From Didymella arachidicola (lineage: Eukaryota > Ascomycota > Dothideomycetes > Pleosporales > Didymellaceae), in assembly GCA_016630955.3 (NCBI GenBank), contig CM049993.1, positions 806,001-870,000 on the forward strand: a DNA stretch of 64,000 nt, read 5' to 3'. Each line of letters starts with the position of its first letter. Positions within the stretch are counted from its first letter, which is position 1. Under the pieces are notes generated by a model. That model searched no databases, was not told the origin of the DNA, and saw only the letters and a program-made list of their open reading frames with translations. Of this stretch, positions 32,938 through 43,088 are shown in pieces. Both the position numbers and the translations under genes were made by a program.

Positions 32938-33273
32938 GGGTGATGTTTGGGGATTCTTCGGTGCATTGGTCAGGTCACAAAAGGTGTTTAGTCATGTATC
33001 TGGTCTGCACAAACGCAGAACTTCGAATGAACAAGGCATGATAATGCCACTTCTCTAGATACCACGAGTCTATGAATCTCGATTTCAACGTTACGTGGTC
33101 ACTTCCTGTCGTTTCCTCACTTTGCAGCTGATGGTAATTTCTGCATTGCTCTACAAGCACTACCATCCGCGTGCTCTTTGCGGCTCCTCCGTTCGGGGCT
33201 CCGTTAACTCTTCCACGCGCGCTGAGCCTCGCTCTTCCCTCTGTGGAGAAACGCAGGGATTTGCCGCGCTAGC

Positions 33274-33307
33274 GTGAACACCGAACCGGCGACCACCCGG
33301 TGTTCAC
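33274..33307. repeat. Perfect inverted repeat, 10-bp arms, 14-nt loop
   Basis: GTGAACACCG at 33274-33283 pairs exactly with CGGTGTTCAC at 33298-33307. It is isolated from coding sequence and is about 340 bp past the RPS8 stop and 295 bp before the next ATG. Confidence 0.8.
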
Positions 33308-33521
33308 TATACACCTCTTCGACACCATCAGATAAGATGGGTTGAGACACCGACGACTGCCGTAGCTATCTTTCATCAGGGGGGGTAAAGTGGTACTATT
33401 CGTCAGCATCTCATGAGCCGATTGGAGTGACTTCGGCAGCAACCATGCTGTTAGGGCCCACTGGTGGTTGACGTGCTTGGGCTTGCAGCTGTCGACATCT
33501 TACAATCGCAACGAGGGACTT

Positions 33522-33527
33522 TATAAA
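33522..33527 (+). promoter_or_regulatory. TATA box of luciferase-like monooxygenase gene
   Basis: TATAAA lies 76-81 bp before the ATG at 33603, in an otherwise unremarkable leader. Confidence 0.5.
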
Positions 33528-33602
33528 GAGAGCCAACATTGGCAATGATCGAGCCCGTATCGAAAACTTCACAAGGTTTGAATTCCAAGAATTGCACTGA
33601 TC

Positions 33603-34760
33603 ATGCCGGCCGAATTCATATCTTTGGCATTCCCAAATGCCTCCACTGAGTTGGAGCCCATTCCGGGCGCACCCATCGACCCGGATTTCCTGAAGAGATA
33701 TGCTCAGAACCTGGATGACTACGGCTTTAACTACACTCTCCAGCCTTACCACTCGTCTCACTTCGATCCTTTTACAACAGGTGCTACCATTGCCGCACAC
33801 ACCAAGAACCTCAAGGTCATCATCGCGCTCAGGCCCAACACAGTCTATCCTACAGTGGCCGCCAAGTCTTTAGCGACTCTTGACCAGTTGTCAAAGGGCC
33901 GCGCGGTCGTCCATTTCATCGCTGGTGGTAGCGACGACGACCAAGCTAGGGAAGGTGACTTCCTAGGCAAAGATGAGCGCTACGCTCGTCTCGAAGAGTA
34001 CATCAAGATCCTCAAGCGCGCATGGGAGTCTCCTGAGCCCTTCGATTGGGAAGGGAAATACTACCAGTTCAAGAACTTCAGCAACTGGGTCAGACCCGTC
34101 AACGGCAAGAGTATTCCTATCTCGGTCGGTGGCAGCAGCGACGAAGCATACCGCGTTGGTGGCTCGCTGGCCGACATCTTTGGCCTCTGGGGCGAGCCGC
34201 TGAAAGAGACAAAGCAGCAGATCGACAGAATTTACGCTGAGGCTGAGAAGGCTGGCAGGACGGACCGGCCGCGCATTTGGGTCACTTTCAGGCCCATCAT
34301 CGCTGAAACCGAGGAGTTGGCGTGGCAGAAGGCACACAAGACCCTCGATGCACTACAGACCCATCGCCAAACTGGTCTCGGCAAGGTACCTGCGAATGCG
34401 CCGGCGCCGCAGAACATTGGCAGTCAGAGACTGCTCGACATTGCGAAGAAGGGCGAGGTCCAGGACAGAGCGCTGTGGTACCCTACCGTCACAGCCACCA
34501 ACGCTAGGGGAGCTTCAACTGCGCTTGTGGGAAGCTACCAGACCGTCATCGATTCTATCCTGGACTACGTTGACCTTGGCTGCGAGCTCATCTCCATTCG
34601 TGGGTACGACAACCTTAACGATGCGATTGACTACGGAAGGTACATTCTACCGGGTGTGAGGAAAGGGCTGAAGGAGAGGGAAGGCGCGTCACCTAATGGC
34701 AACGGTATTATCAACAAAGTGGCTGAGGCCGTGGAGAGCGTTACTGTGCGTGATGGGTAG
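33603..34760 (+). CDS. Luciferase-like FMN-dependent monooxygenase (alkanesulfonate monooxygenase type)
   Basis: A single 385-codon exon. The fold is that of the bacterial luciferase-like family: DPFTTGATIAAHTKNLKVIIALRP (strand and helix after the substrate loop), KGRAVVHFIAGG, DERYARLEEYIKILKRAW (the family's E-Y helix), FDWEGKYYQFKN and IPISVGGSSDEAYRVGG. The order and spacing match SsuD-type alkanesulfonate monooxygenases, which use reduced FMN and O2 to release sulfite from sulfonates for sulfur supply. The enzyme is probably cytosolic, as no targeting signal is evident. No flavin reductase is adjacent. The intronless bacterial-type gene could be an old transfer, but such genes are widespread in ascomycetes. 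The exact substrate is unknown. Confidence 0.88.
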   Translation: MPAEFISLAFPNASTELEPIPGAPIDPDFLKRYAQNLDDYGFNYTLQPYHSSHFDPFTTGATIAAHTKNLKVIIALRPNTVYPTVAAKSLATLDQLSKGRAVVHFIAGGSDDDQAREGDFLGKDERYARLEEYIKILKRAWESPEPFDWEGKYYQFKNFSNWVRPVNGKSIPISVGGSSDEAYRVGGSLADIFGLWGEPLKETKQQIDRIYAEAEKAGRTDRPRIWVTFRPIIAETEELAWQKAHKTLDALQTHRQTGLGKVPANAPAPQNIGSQRLLDIAKKGEVQDRALWYPTVTATNARGASTALVGSYQTVIDSILDYVDLGCELISIRGYDNLNDAIDYGRYILPGVRKGLKEREGASPNGNGIINKVAEAVESVTVRDG

Positions 34761-36137
34761 ATGGTATTAGAAGACAATTACACGTGCTTACCCCCGCTGC
34801 GTTCTGACTCTTTTTCGTTAATCCGGTCGTGTAGATACTGTGCCTAACGACCAATCAGCGCGCTTCGGTCGACGAGGAGCTCAGGGTGGAAGATCCAGGG
34901 GGACTTTCGACGCTTTTCGGGAACCTGCCCGATGGGGAAGGTTGACTTCAATTCCAACGCCCCGCTCTGGCTCCGGGCTGCTAGTGAAGCTTTCCAGACA
35001 ATGTTAACCCACGCGCTCTGAACGATCCTTTGGCGGTACCCTATGCCTCTTTGAACATCACAATGCTGCTGATAGATTCTCCGTTGGCTACAACAAATCT
35101 ATTACTCTGGCCGACTTCTTTGCGACGCAAGATAAGGCTGAGCACTTGGACAAGACTTTGCTGACAGAAAGACTCGTCTATCAACAAATTGAAAGTTATA
35201 ATCACCGCTCTTGGGCTCAAATTGGAATATGTCCCTTCTTCCAGCCAAATCGTCGCACTACTGTCGTCCAGTCAAAATTTAATCAGAACTGGGTGATGGC
35301 GTCGCTGCCTCAGAGCAACAGCACTCGTCGATCACTACTATCGATGCCATCAGTCACTCGTACGGTAGCTGCTATTTCCATAGACAAGACGTACGTGTCG
35401 ATGATGTAGAACAGCCTTGGCTTCGCTGCTTTGGGATGCCCCGCCTCGTATCGTCTTGGCTGGCCAGCCCATCGGAGGTCGAAGCCATCTTCCAGTTGCA
35501 AAATGGGAGAGACTACCTGCCTCATCGTCCAGAGGAGATTCAAAAAATGAACAGGCTTAATTCGCCGTATATGAAAGCGGAATATTCCAGCCTCGACACT
35601 CTCTATGGACTGCGATAATACCTCGGACTGACTGTTCGCTTGGCTGGCTACGCAAGGAAGCTTGTGTCATCAGGGTGCCTTACCTTGGCTGCCGATGCGG
35701 TATACCCAATGAAGCGGATAATACGAACCCACTCGTAGACTTGCTTCGTGTAAAGGATTCAGATAGGAAACGAATAACGCAAAATGCATTCCGATATGCC
35801 TCTTTTGCATAGTCGCATTTTGAAAATAACGATATCTATCTTGGTGGTGGTCCTACGTGATCCGTATAGCTGCCCAGCTGTTGTGGCGTTTCAATGGGGG
35901 GCCGTGGCAGTCAGCAGGCCGCGTGGCCATCGTTTGACCTCTTTCACTATGATAGGATTCCGAAAAGGCCAAGTCTCGGGTCTTCGATATGGTATAACAA
36001 GGCTGTGTACCTCAGGTTCAACTTTTTTCCCAGCTACAAGTCAATCTTCTGCGTTGAATCTACTTCTTCACTTCTGGTGGTATTTCCCCAAGAGTAGGAT
36101 ACACGACGTTCTCTGCAGAGTGTCACTGAGGTGAACC
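34761..36137. other. Gene-poor stretch with possible coding remnants
   Basis: An open frame from about 35002 to 35409 (containing ADRFSVGYNKSITLADFF) and a 60-codon frame at 35436-35618 have protein-like composition, but I recognise no family and no consistent splice model. They may be remnants of a decayed gene or exons of a lineage-specific one. The rest has no features. Confidence 0.35.
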
Positions 36138-36676
36138 ATGTCAAACATAATCAGTCTCTCGATGTTCACAAGTATCATTAAAGAGGCGCCCAACGTAAGC
36201 CTGAGGAAGGTCAAAAGCATGAACATGGTTGCTAAACCTTCTTTCAGAGTCCTACACCATCAATTCTGGCAGAGTACACATCGACTGCAAATCCTGTTGC
36301 ATTTTTTACGGGTAGCTTGCTCACGCATATCACGCCTGAGTATACAGTCTCCGCTACCGTGCAGGTGCCTGAGTATACAGGTCCCGCTGGTACAATTGGG
36401 TCTTCCAACGGTTTAAGCGTCGGCGCCAAAGCTGGCGTTGGTGTTGGTGTAGTAGTCGGCGTACTTGTCCTCGCTGGATTACTGTGGTTCGCGTACATGT
36501 TGGGCAAACGTCGTTCGCGACTATCAGAAGTTGCATCACTAGATCCACCCATGTACGATGGCAGTGTCCACGTAGAAGGGAAACAGTCGAAGGTGACGCT
36601 CTGCAGCGTTGATTCGATGAAGCCTATCGAGAAGGCTTTCGCCGCCGACAAAGCTCTCGATATCAAGAAATCCTGA
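36138..36676 (+). CDS. Small single-pass membrane protein (possibly a truncated receptor-like gene)
   Basis: Exons 36138-36194 and 36248-36676 flank a clear 53-nt intron (GTAAGC, TTGCTAAAC branch site, TTTCAG) and give 161 aa. The order is a short N-terminus without a good signal peptide, a Thr/Ser/Pro-rich stretch with two PEYT repeats, a membrane span (VGVGVVVGVLVLAGLLWFAYML, about 96-117), a KRRSR stop-transfer and a cytoplasmic tail. This is the usual ending of fungal WSC- or mucin-like surface proteins, whose extracellular domain would lie upstream. I could not find that domain in 34.8-36.1 kb, so the gene may be truncated or have unseen exons. A stop lies in frame just before the ATG. 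Confidence 0.45.
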
Positions 36677-37236
36677 TAACCCTACATAGCGACCACGTGC
36701 AACTTCAAAGTGATATAGAAAGTCAATGCACAAATCTGCTCTCGCTCACGTTGACTCTTTTGCACAATCCAGTCGGTGAGGTGTGTCGTGATGGCAAGGT
36801 ATCAAGGTCAGTTTCAGGATTTACGTCCCTCTCATTTTGAAATTCCTCGGGATGGCTGTACATAGCTCCCATATAACTCCCCGAAATCTTTACTGCATGA
36901 CGAAACTGATAACGTTGAGAGCCATTGTTATAGCTTGTTGATTACGCGAGTACAGCCTTGCGCGCCGCGCTTCGATTCCACAAGCCGGTGGTCTTCCTGG
37001 TCAAGAACACCATGTGGGTAGATTCGCAGAAAGTCTGGATGCATTCTTCTCAATGCGACATCATTCATTAGTAGACAGCAGTATGCGTCTCGGAACATAT
37101 ACCCCTTGATATTATGCATGCTATTGGATGGTTTCGTGACTTGGAAGCATCCTCACAGCACTAGCCGAAAAGTAAACGCAATTTGGAACATGGCTGATAA
37201 CGTCCCGGTAATCTTGCCCATCCCTGAAAGACCGGC
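36677..37236. other. Intergenic, nothing recognised
   Basis: A 560-bp spacer between two convergent genes. Only motif-free frames of up to 95 codons are present. Confidence 0.4.
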
Positions 37237-38772
37237 TCAAGGGTTTTTACCTTTCCAAACAGCGAAGAGACCCCCGAAGCAGCTTCTGCTCTCAGGCTTG
37301 GCGGGGCGCTTACCCATTTCAACCAGCTCCTCCTCCCTCTCTTGCTCAAGCTCGTTCGCGCGCCTGACACGCTCCTGCATCCGTGCTTTGTGATCCATGT
37401 GTATGCTGCCCCTAGTTTCTTCGCGCTCTTTCTTCCACTGCGTTAAACTTTCGCGCTTGGGCACTGTACGGGTCTCAAAGCTGACCTTGCGGGCTACATC
37501 AGAGCGCTGATGCAGGGAGCTACGACTTCTGTTGCAATCGAAGTGGGCCGGCAAAGGAGAGGTGATGCGGCGATGTGCTTCCATTTGGGCCTGATAGCGT
37601 AGAGAGTTGCGGTGTGGTGAAGCAGATTTACGGTGCGCAGAAATGTTTGGCGGGTGAGATGTCAGGCTTGCATGGCGACTGTGGTGCGGCGAGTGGTGTT
37701 CGGGAGACGGATATTGATCCCTTCGATTTGTTCGCATATGGCTGTTCGCAGCTGTGAGAGCTGCCAATGCTTGGTTGCGCGCGCGTTGGGCACTGATCGG
37801 CCGTGACTGCGGCGTCGAAGGTTGACGTAGATCCGGGGCTGTCACATAACGATGATGCGGCAAGCTCATATGATCGAGACCATTACTGGGCAACGAGTAC
37901 GTGCGACTCGACCTGCCGGGGTTCAAGTTCTTCGACCTTGCGGATTCCCCAAACGATACCAGGTTCTGATTCTGCAGGATGAGCTCCGTACAGTAGCCCT
38001 TCATGTCTGATGTTGAGCCATGTGGCAAAGGAGGTGCCTCTTGCGAAGTGTACGACGTGTTGGATGAACCTGATCTCGACCGGATGATGGCGCTATCGCG
38101 AGACTGATACGAGCTTGAGTCTGTGCTCGCACGCTCGGAAGCTTCGGGTCGCGAGTCAAATTGGTTAGCGCTGATGTTGGTGCTTGCCAGACTTGTGCAC
38201 CGCTCACTGCCGGAATTGCGCTGTTCTAGCAAGGTCTGAGTGCTGTGCGCATGTCTTACAGACGTTGGACGCGAGTTAACGCCCCGTGGAATCGACCAAG
38301 CTGCAAATTCGGTACCTTGACTTGACGTGCTCTGCCGTACCCTTGCTTCTGTAAGTGCCACCTCGTGTCGCATTCTTGCTTGTTCCCTCCTGGCGTTCCA
38401 GCCCTCAACTTGGTCTGTCGTTATTGGCATGGGCCTCCTGTCTTGTGACGACCATGAGTTCCGAGTTTCGCGCGTCGTGGCAGTGAGCGAACAGCAAGAA
38501 GTGTGTGCATTAGGACTTGAGGGATATTTTGGCAGGTTTTGTCGTCTGACAGGCTTGGATGTAGAGCGGCCCACACCAGGAGGACTATCATGTCCGGATC
38601 GCCTGATGTTTTCGATGCCGATTGAGGACACGAAATCTGGCAGGCCTCCATCGTTCGTCGAGAGTTCGCTGATCGTTTGAAGAGTTCGGCGTCGATCCTG
38701 CAACTGCGGTCGCTGACAGGAGGAAGCGCTCACTGACTGAGGCCCATTGGGCGGTAGCTTCTGCAGAGGCAT
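37237..38772 (-). CDS. Disordered hypothetical protein, basic C-terminus
   Basis: A single 511-codon exon. The sequence is Ser/Arg/His/Pro-rich almost throughout, with no predicted globular domain, signal or membrane span. The C-terminal 70 residues differ: a charged helix (WKKEREETRGSIHMDHKARMQERVRRANELEQEREEELVEM, about 440-480, likely coiled coil) and a terminal SCFGGLFAVWKGKNP. Helix plus a short Cys/Gly/Trp tail may be the conserved part and could mediate membrane or protein contact, but no function can be stated. The uninterrupted 1.5-kb frame is the main support. Serine-rich phosphorylatable tracts suggest a regulated scaffold; this is speculation. Confidence 0.65.
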   Translation of the reverse strand: MPLQKLPPNGPQSVSASSCQRPQLQDRRRTLQTISELSTNDGGLPDFVSSIGIENIRRSGHDSPPGVGRSTSKPVRRQNLPKYPSSPNAHTSCCSLTATTRETRNSWSSQDRRPMPITTDQVEGWNARREQARMRHEVALTEARVRQSTSSQGTEFAAWSIPRGVNSRPTSVRHAHSTQTLLEQRNSGSERCTSLASTNISANQFDSRPEASERASTDSSSYQSRDSAIIRSRSGSSNTSYTSQEAPPLPHGSTSDMKGYCTELILQNQNLVSFGESARSKNLNPGRSSRTYSLPSNGLDHMSLPHHRYVTAPDLRQPSTPQSRPISAQRARNQALAALTAANSHMRTNRRDQYPSPEHHSPHHSRHASLTSHPPNISAHRKSASPHRNSLRYQAQMEAHRRITSPLPAHFDCNRSRSSLHQRSDVARKVSFETRTVPKRESLTQWKKEREETRGSIHMDHKARMQERVRRANELEQEREEELVEMGKRPAKPESRSCFGGLFAVWKGKNP

Positions 38773-40632
38773 GCTTCAAGCAAACTGTGACCAGATAATT
38801 ATTAATGCTAGCAGATGGAAGTTGAAAAGGCTAGTGATAAGGAAGTTTCAGAGGGCCTGGAAACAATTAAGAGTCTGGGAGGCGGTGTGCCCTGAGGAAC
38901 GATGGAAGGGACCGAGGGTTCGGAGGCGACAGATAATGCGGAGAAGGGTTTGGTGAACGCCTCAGGTACCATACGGCCTTCCCGGTACCATGGACTGGCA
39001 CATAGAAGCAAGGGATGGTTTCCGGTACACAGCAACTCGGGTCGCTCCGTCTGTTGAATGTGAACGAGCTCTTTGCCTCGAGAGCGGTGAAAATCCTAGC
39101 TGACTGTCGTACTACATCCTTGCATAAGTGTTTTGCTCCAGGTCGGAACGCTGAGCCATGAAAGTTGTGAGGGTTTGTTGGCGTTCCACAACCGATCTCG
39201 GGACGCGTGGATTCGCATGCAAGGACAGCGCGTATGTATGGGGCAAGGCCAGTAAAGGATCCAACTGCGAACGACTGTTTACCGAGTGCAGTATCGCTGG
39301 ACATTACGGAAATGGTGGCGCTGTAATTGGCTCCGCTGGCAATGGAATCATGGGGTCATTTAGCGAAGGTGCAGTTCGTTGTCGTAGAGCTCGGATCGTG
39401 CCGAAGCGTGCATGCGTCTCGCGATACCTGCATCATCTGGTGAGGTTTCGAGATTCCACAGCTTGCTCTCGAGTGAGGGCAAAGCTAGTCTTGATATGCC
39501 TAGAATGGTGACATGGATACTCACCCACGCCGAAAGAACGTTCACATGGCAGGACCCCAGCACACTTGTGATGGTGAAATCTTTCCACGCGCCATTCTTG
39601 TTCCACGGTCAAGCCCGGGTCAGCCGTAAAAAGCAATTCATGTCTCAATTTAGCCAGCTACAGCAGTATGGAGATGCGGGAAACCATAAGCATGCGGGTG
39701 GGCCGCAGAATCGGGTCGGTGTAACAATTGTGGCATCGTTTTTCGCCGCACAGCTCCATCACCACTCGTTGACTTGGCTGACTCTTGACAAACGTATCGT
39801 CGTGTCGGTCTCACACTTGCAGCTCTGCAAGAGATACCGAAGGTCGTGGAAGCATTGGTGGCACCGGAGTCTGGAGACGCCGATGCGTTCGTAGGTCACG
39901 TCTGAAACCTGCGACGATGGCGTCTTTGGAATGTGTTGTTGATGGAGTCACCAGAGTTGAGATTGCGGCCCGAAAGGACCGAAAAGCGCAGACCGAAAAG
40001 CGCAGACCAACACGCGCTTTCCGCTTTCCCATGCCTATTACAAGCAACAAACTTGCAATCCTCCACGTTTTCTACGCCGAGATCCGCTTGGCTATGCAAT
40101 GCTCGGGAGCATGCGTCATGCATCGCGTGTTGAGAAAGGTCCTCGTCGGACATCCGCGGACGCATGGAACCTTGGAATGCGATCAACGAATGGGCTGATG
40201 AGCGATGGACGTCAACCTTGGTGTGCAAGACCTTGACACACATAGTATGGCTCCCCTACGTGCGTCGACGTTTGTGCAGCATCCCGCAATAACTTAAACT
40301 CAGTTCTTACCTCTCACGTTCGTGTGGTCTCTGATGGGCAACACGTGCTACGCGTGTGATCCGCGTTTAGCAGCTGCGTGATGGCGAACCTTTGGAACGC
40401 GCTGACGTCATGAGCTGTGCCGTAGGTTGGTAACAAAAAGTGCTCATATTCTGCAGGTCAGGATACCCAGTGTCTAGCATTCGACCACCGCATCTAGTTT
40501 ATAAGACCGCTACGTCTTGATATCGAGATGCCCCTTTTGAGGTGTCATTGAGTGGGCATCAACACTAGTGGTGCGAGAGGATCACCTGCAGAAGACATCG
40601 CGAGAGATGATGCGGTTTTCAAGGACGTAGAC

Positions 40633-41058
40633 ATGAAGGACGAGTCTGGAGCGTCTCAAGCTGGCGGTGGCACCTCTTCAGACTACTCTGATAACGACTC
40701 TGAGGATGACGCGCAGGATGCAGAGATCTCAGATTCAGAGGAATGTCCAGAGGAAGAAGAACTGGTGATTCGCAAGGCGGTGTCTCACGTGTCACAGCCC
40801 ACGCATATAGCAATCGTCTACGGAAGTAGCCTTGTTGTCGATGGGAAGATCACTAGAAGTCCGGTCGCTATGACTTCATTTGTATCCAAGGGCCCTTTTG
40901 CGACCTATACGAAGAGTATGCACACGATTCGAAACGTTCAAGATCGACAGGGAAGGATAAGAAATATATCGAGACACGATGATACAAGCACATGTGCTCT
41001 GATGATGAGGACCAACGCACCACCTGGACAAAAAATATCGGACACCTTTGGCCGCTGA
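40633..41058 (+). CDS. Weak candidate: small acidic protein, 3' end inside a foldback
   Basis: A 141-codon frame from ATG at 40633; the frame is open back to a stop at 40549. The N-terminal 40 residues are rich in Asp, Glu and Ser (DYSDNDSEDD), which random sequence rarely gives. The rest has no motif. The final codons run into the left arm and loop of the inverted repeat at 41018-41097, so the natural C-terminus may have been replaced by that element. It could be a fragment or not a gene. Confidence 0.3.
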   Translation: MKDESGASQAGGGTSSDYSDNDSEDDAQDAEISDSEECPEEEELVIRKAVSHVSQPTHIAIVYGSSLVVDGKITRSPVAMTSFVSKGPFATYTKSMHTIRNVQDRQGRIRNISRHDDTSTCALMMRTNAPPGQKISDTFGR

Positions 41059-41097
41059 CCTGATCAAAAGTGTCCGACTTTTTTTGTCTAGGTGGTG
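41018..41097. repeat. 80-bp foldback with 33-bp imperfect arms
   Basis: The arm 41018-41050 starts CACCACCTGGACAAAAAA and pairs with 41065-41097, with about four mismatches in 33 positions and a 14-nt loop. Such a structure is typical of a miniature foldback element or of two transposon ends joined after deletion. No clear target duplication was seen. Confidence 0.75.
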
Positions 41098-41456
41098 AAC
41101 ACGTCTTCGGTGCTTATTCAGTGTAATGGGCAGGCCGTCATTAGATCGTAATGTGGGGTGGCTGGATAGAGTCCTGCAGTATGGTGGAATCCCCTGTGCT
41201 CATGTCCCACCCAAGGAGAATATCGAAGAGATCGAAAAAAGACTTCACAAGGTACGAAAGGCCACCCTTGAGTGTAAAATGTGAGATGGGCATCGTAAGC
41301 AGAAGTGCAAGTTCCTCGTCATTACCACACTCCTGCAAGCACGACATTATCAATATAACGGAGGCACAAGGGTCAAGACAATCATTAGACGAAAAGGTTC
41401 GGTTGGCGAACTGGTCTATCCCCTACTTCAATGCGCCCGCTCAGTCTGGTTCACAT

Positions 41457-42560
41457 CTACTGAACCTTCCCTCTTGCATCAACCGGCCAAATGGCTTCTA
41501 TGACGCCATTTCGGTGCGCATAGTAGAAGTCATGCAGGTTGATAGTGGGGTCAATGTGACTTGGTATCATCTCCACGTGATCCCCGATCTTCAGATCGGG
41601 GCCATCTGTCCACGACAGCGACCCGTGCTCGTCGCCCAGGACACCATAACTGTATCCCAGCGTCTTGCACTCTGCCAGGCCACTGTCTGTCGTGAGTGAC
41701 TTAAGCCCAGCATCGATTGTGATGCTCTTTGGTCCCTGCTTGCTGATTACTGTCGACAGTATCGTCAAGCTGTTCGAGTACTTCGTCCCAACTGCGTTCC
41801 TGTAGTCGGTATCCATGAACAGGAAGCTTCCTGGCTGTACCTCAGTAACGCCAGGCACCGTGACACAGAATTCTGCGGTACCGGTACCGCCCGTGGTAAC
41901 AACATCAATGTGATGCCCATCCTTCCTGAGCGCCTCCGCCGTGTCAACCAAGATTTTCATACTGTCCAGGCACATCCTCTTCCTCTCTTCCGTCTCATGC
42001 ACATGCTGTAAATGACCCTCATACCCCTGGACCCCAATCAATTTTAGATGGTTGCATTCCTGGACCGTTCTCGCAAGCTTTAGCGCCGGCTCACCAGGCT
42101 GCACACCGGTCCTATGCAATCCCACATCCAAATCAAGCAGCGTCAGAATCTCGCCGTCAACACCTTGCTTCGCGACTGCAGCATCAATAGCCCTCGCACC
42201 TTCCTCACTATCAACCACAATCCTAACCTCTCTATGCTTTTTCCACAACTCCACCAATCTCCTCACCTTCGCCGGTCCCACGATCTCACACGTAATCAGC
42301 AGATCCGTCAGACCCTTGACGCACATGACTTCTGCCTCGCTCAGCTTTGCGACGCAAGCGCCTTTTGCACCGGCGGTGATGAGTTTCTGTGCCAGGATGG
42401 CCGATTTGGTGGTTTTACTGTGCGGCCGGATGTTGATCCCCGTGGGAAGGAGTTGCGCCATAAGTTTGGAGATGTTCTGCTCCATGAGGTCCAAGTCGAC
42501 TATCATGGAAGGTGTGTCGAGAGAGGAGATAGGGTCTCCAATCTTGGGCTGGTAGGACAT
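41457..42560 (-). CDS. D-threonine aldolase / D-serine dehydratase-like PLP enzyme (fold type III)
   Basis: A single 367-codon exon. The N-terminal alanine-racemase-like barrel starts DTPSMIVDLDLMEQNI, and RPHSKTTK carries the PLP lysine (K49). VTTGGTGTAEF is the phosphate-binding loop. The C-terminal D-Ser/D-Thr-specific domain carries the metal motif SHIDPTINLHD (H335 and D337). Family members are PLP- and divalent-metal-dependent and cleave D-threonine or other D-3-hydroxyamino acids to glycine and an aldehyde, or dehydrate D-serine. The two activities are not separable by eye; HxD spacing and overall length favour D-threonine aldolase. Probably cytosolic. The gene is complete, and neighbours give no pathway context. 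Confidence 0.9.
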   Translation of the reverse strand: MSYQPKIGDPISSLDTPSMIVDLDLMEQNISKLMAQLLPTGINIRPHSKTTKSAILAQKLITAGAKGACVAKLSEAEVMCVKGLTDLLITCEIVGPAKVRRLVELWKKHREVRIVVDSEEGARAIDAAVAKQGVDGEILTLLDLDVGLHRTGVQPGEPALKLARTVQECNHLKLIGVQGYEGHLQHVHETEERKRMCLDSMKILVDTAEALRKDGHHIDVVTTGGTGTAEFCVTVPGVTEVQPGSFLFMDTDYRNAVGTKYSNSLTILSTVISKQGPKSITIDAGLKSLTTDSGLAECKTLGYSYGVLGDEHGSLSWTDGPDLKIGDHVEMIPSHIDPTINLHDFYYAHRNGVIEAIWPVDARGKVQ

Positions 42561-43088
42561 GGTTGTGGTGTTGGGTGTCGTGGGTGACTGACCGATGGTA
42601 GCTGATCACGGTACACGGGTGTTGCGTAGTCTGGCGGCGGTGGTGTGGATTCCAGTCTGTGGTGATGTTACCAGTGTCTCTCACGATGTCTTGCAACGTC
42701 AAGTCCACTCGTCTGCTCCGATTGTCGGGCGTGTGGACGTTGCAATCTCATGGTGCCCGCAGGTGATGACTCGGTGGGGCTACTCGATGCGGCAAGCCGG
42801 CCCCACGTTGAAGATACGACCTTCCTGAAGCAGGCATTAGCTCTACCATCCCACTCTTCGCCGTCATGGTAGCATTGCGATTCTGAAGACGACTTTTGTT
42901 TGAACTTTATACATTAGAGTAGGTCTATTCTATGTGCTCATCATTGAAGAGAGCGTGTATGCGTGTATATGGGTTCTTGTCGCCGCATCGATGCATAGTA
43001 TATACCTGGCCGAACCCGAAGCCAGTTCGTAAAGACAGAGGAGCTCGCCGGCTCGATAGAACGCCAATATCCCCAAAACATTTACAGC
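42561..43088. other. Intergenic, promoter of aldolase-like gene and 3' flank of GT2 gene
   Basis: A 530-bp spacer between two genes on the - strand. No RNA gene, repeat or motif was recognised. Confidence 0.4.

Larger units (their letters stand above)
32938..33602. other. Intergenic, RPS8 3' flank and monooxygenase promoter
   Basis: It holds a perfect 10-bp inverted repeat hairpin at 33274-33307 (listed separately) and a TATA box at 33522. No gene is visible. Confidence 0.45.
38773..41456. other. Gene-poor region, 2.7 kb
   Basis: This stretch contains many overlapping short frames and a 14-bp exact tandem duplication (unit GACCGAAAAGCGCA at 39977-39990 and 39991-40004). It also holds a weak acidic ORF at 40633-41058 and an 80-bp foldback at 41018-41097, both listed separately. 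No known family was recognised. It may be a decayed region or contain unrecognised lineage-specific genes. Confidence 0.4.

Noticed and set aside
39412..39894. 160-codon frame in the 38.8-41.4 kb region
   Set aside because: Composition is random-like, it overlaps comparable frames on both strands, and no conserved motif was recognised.
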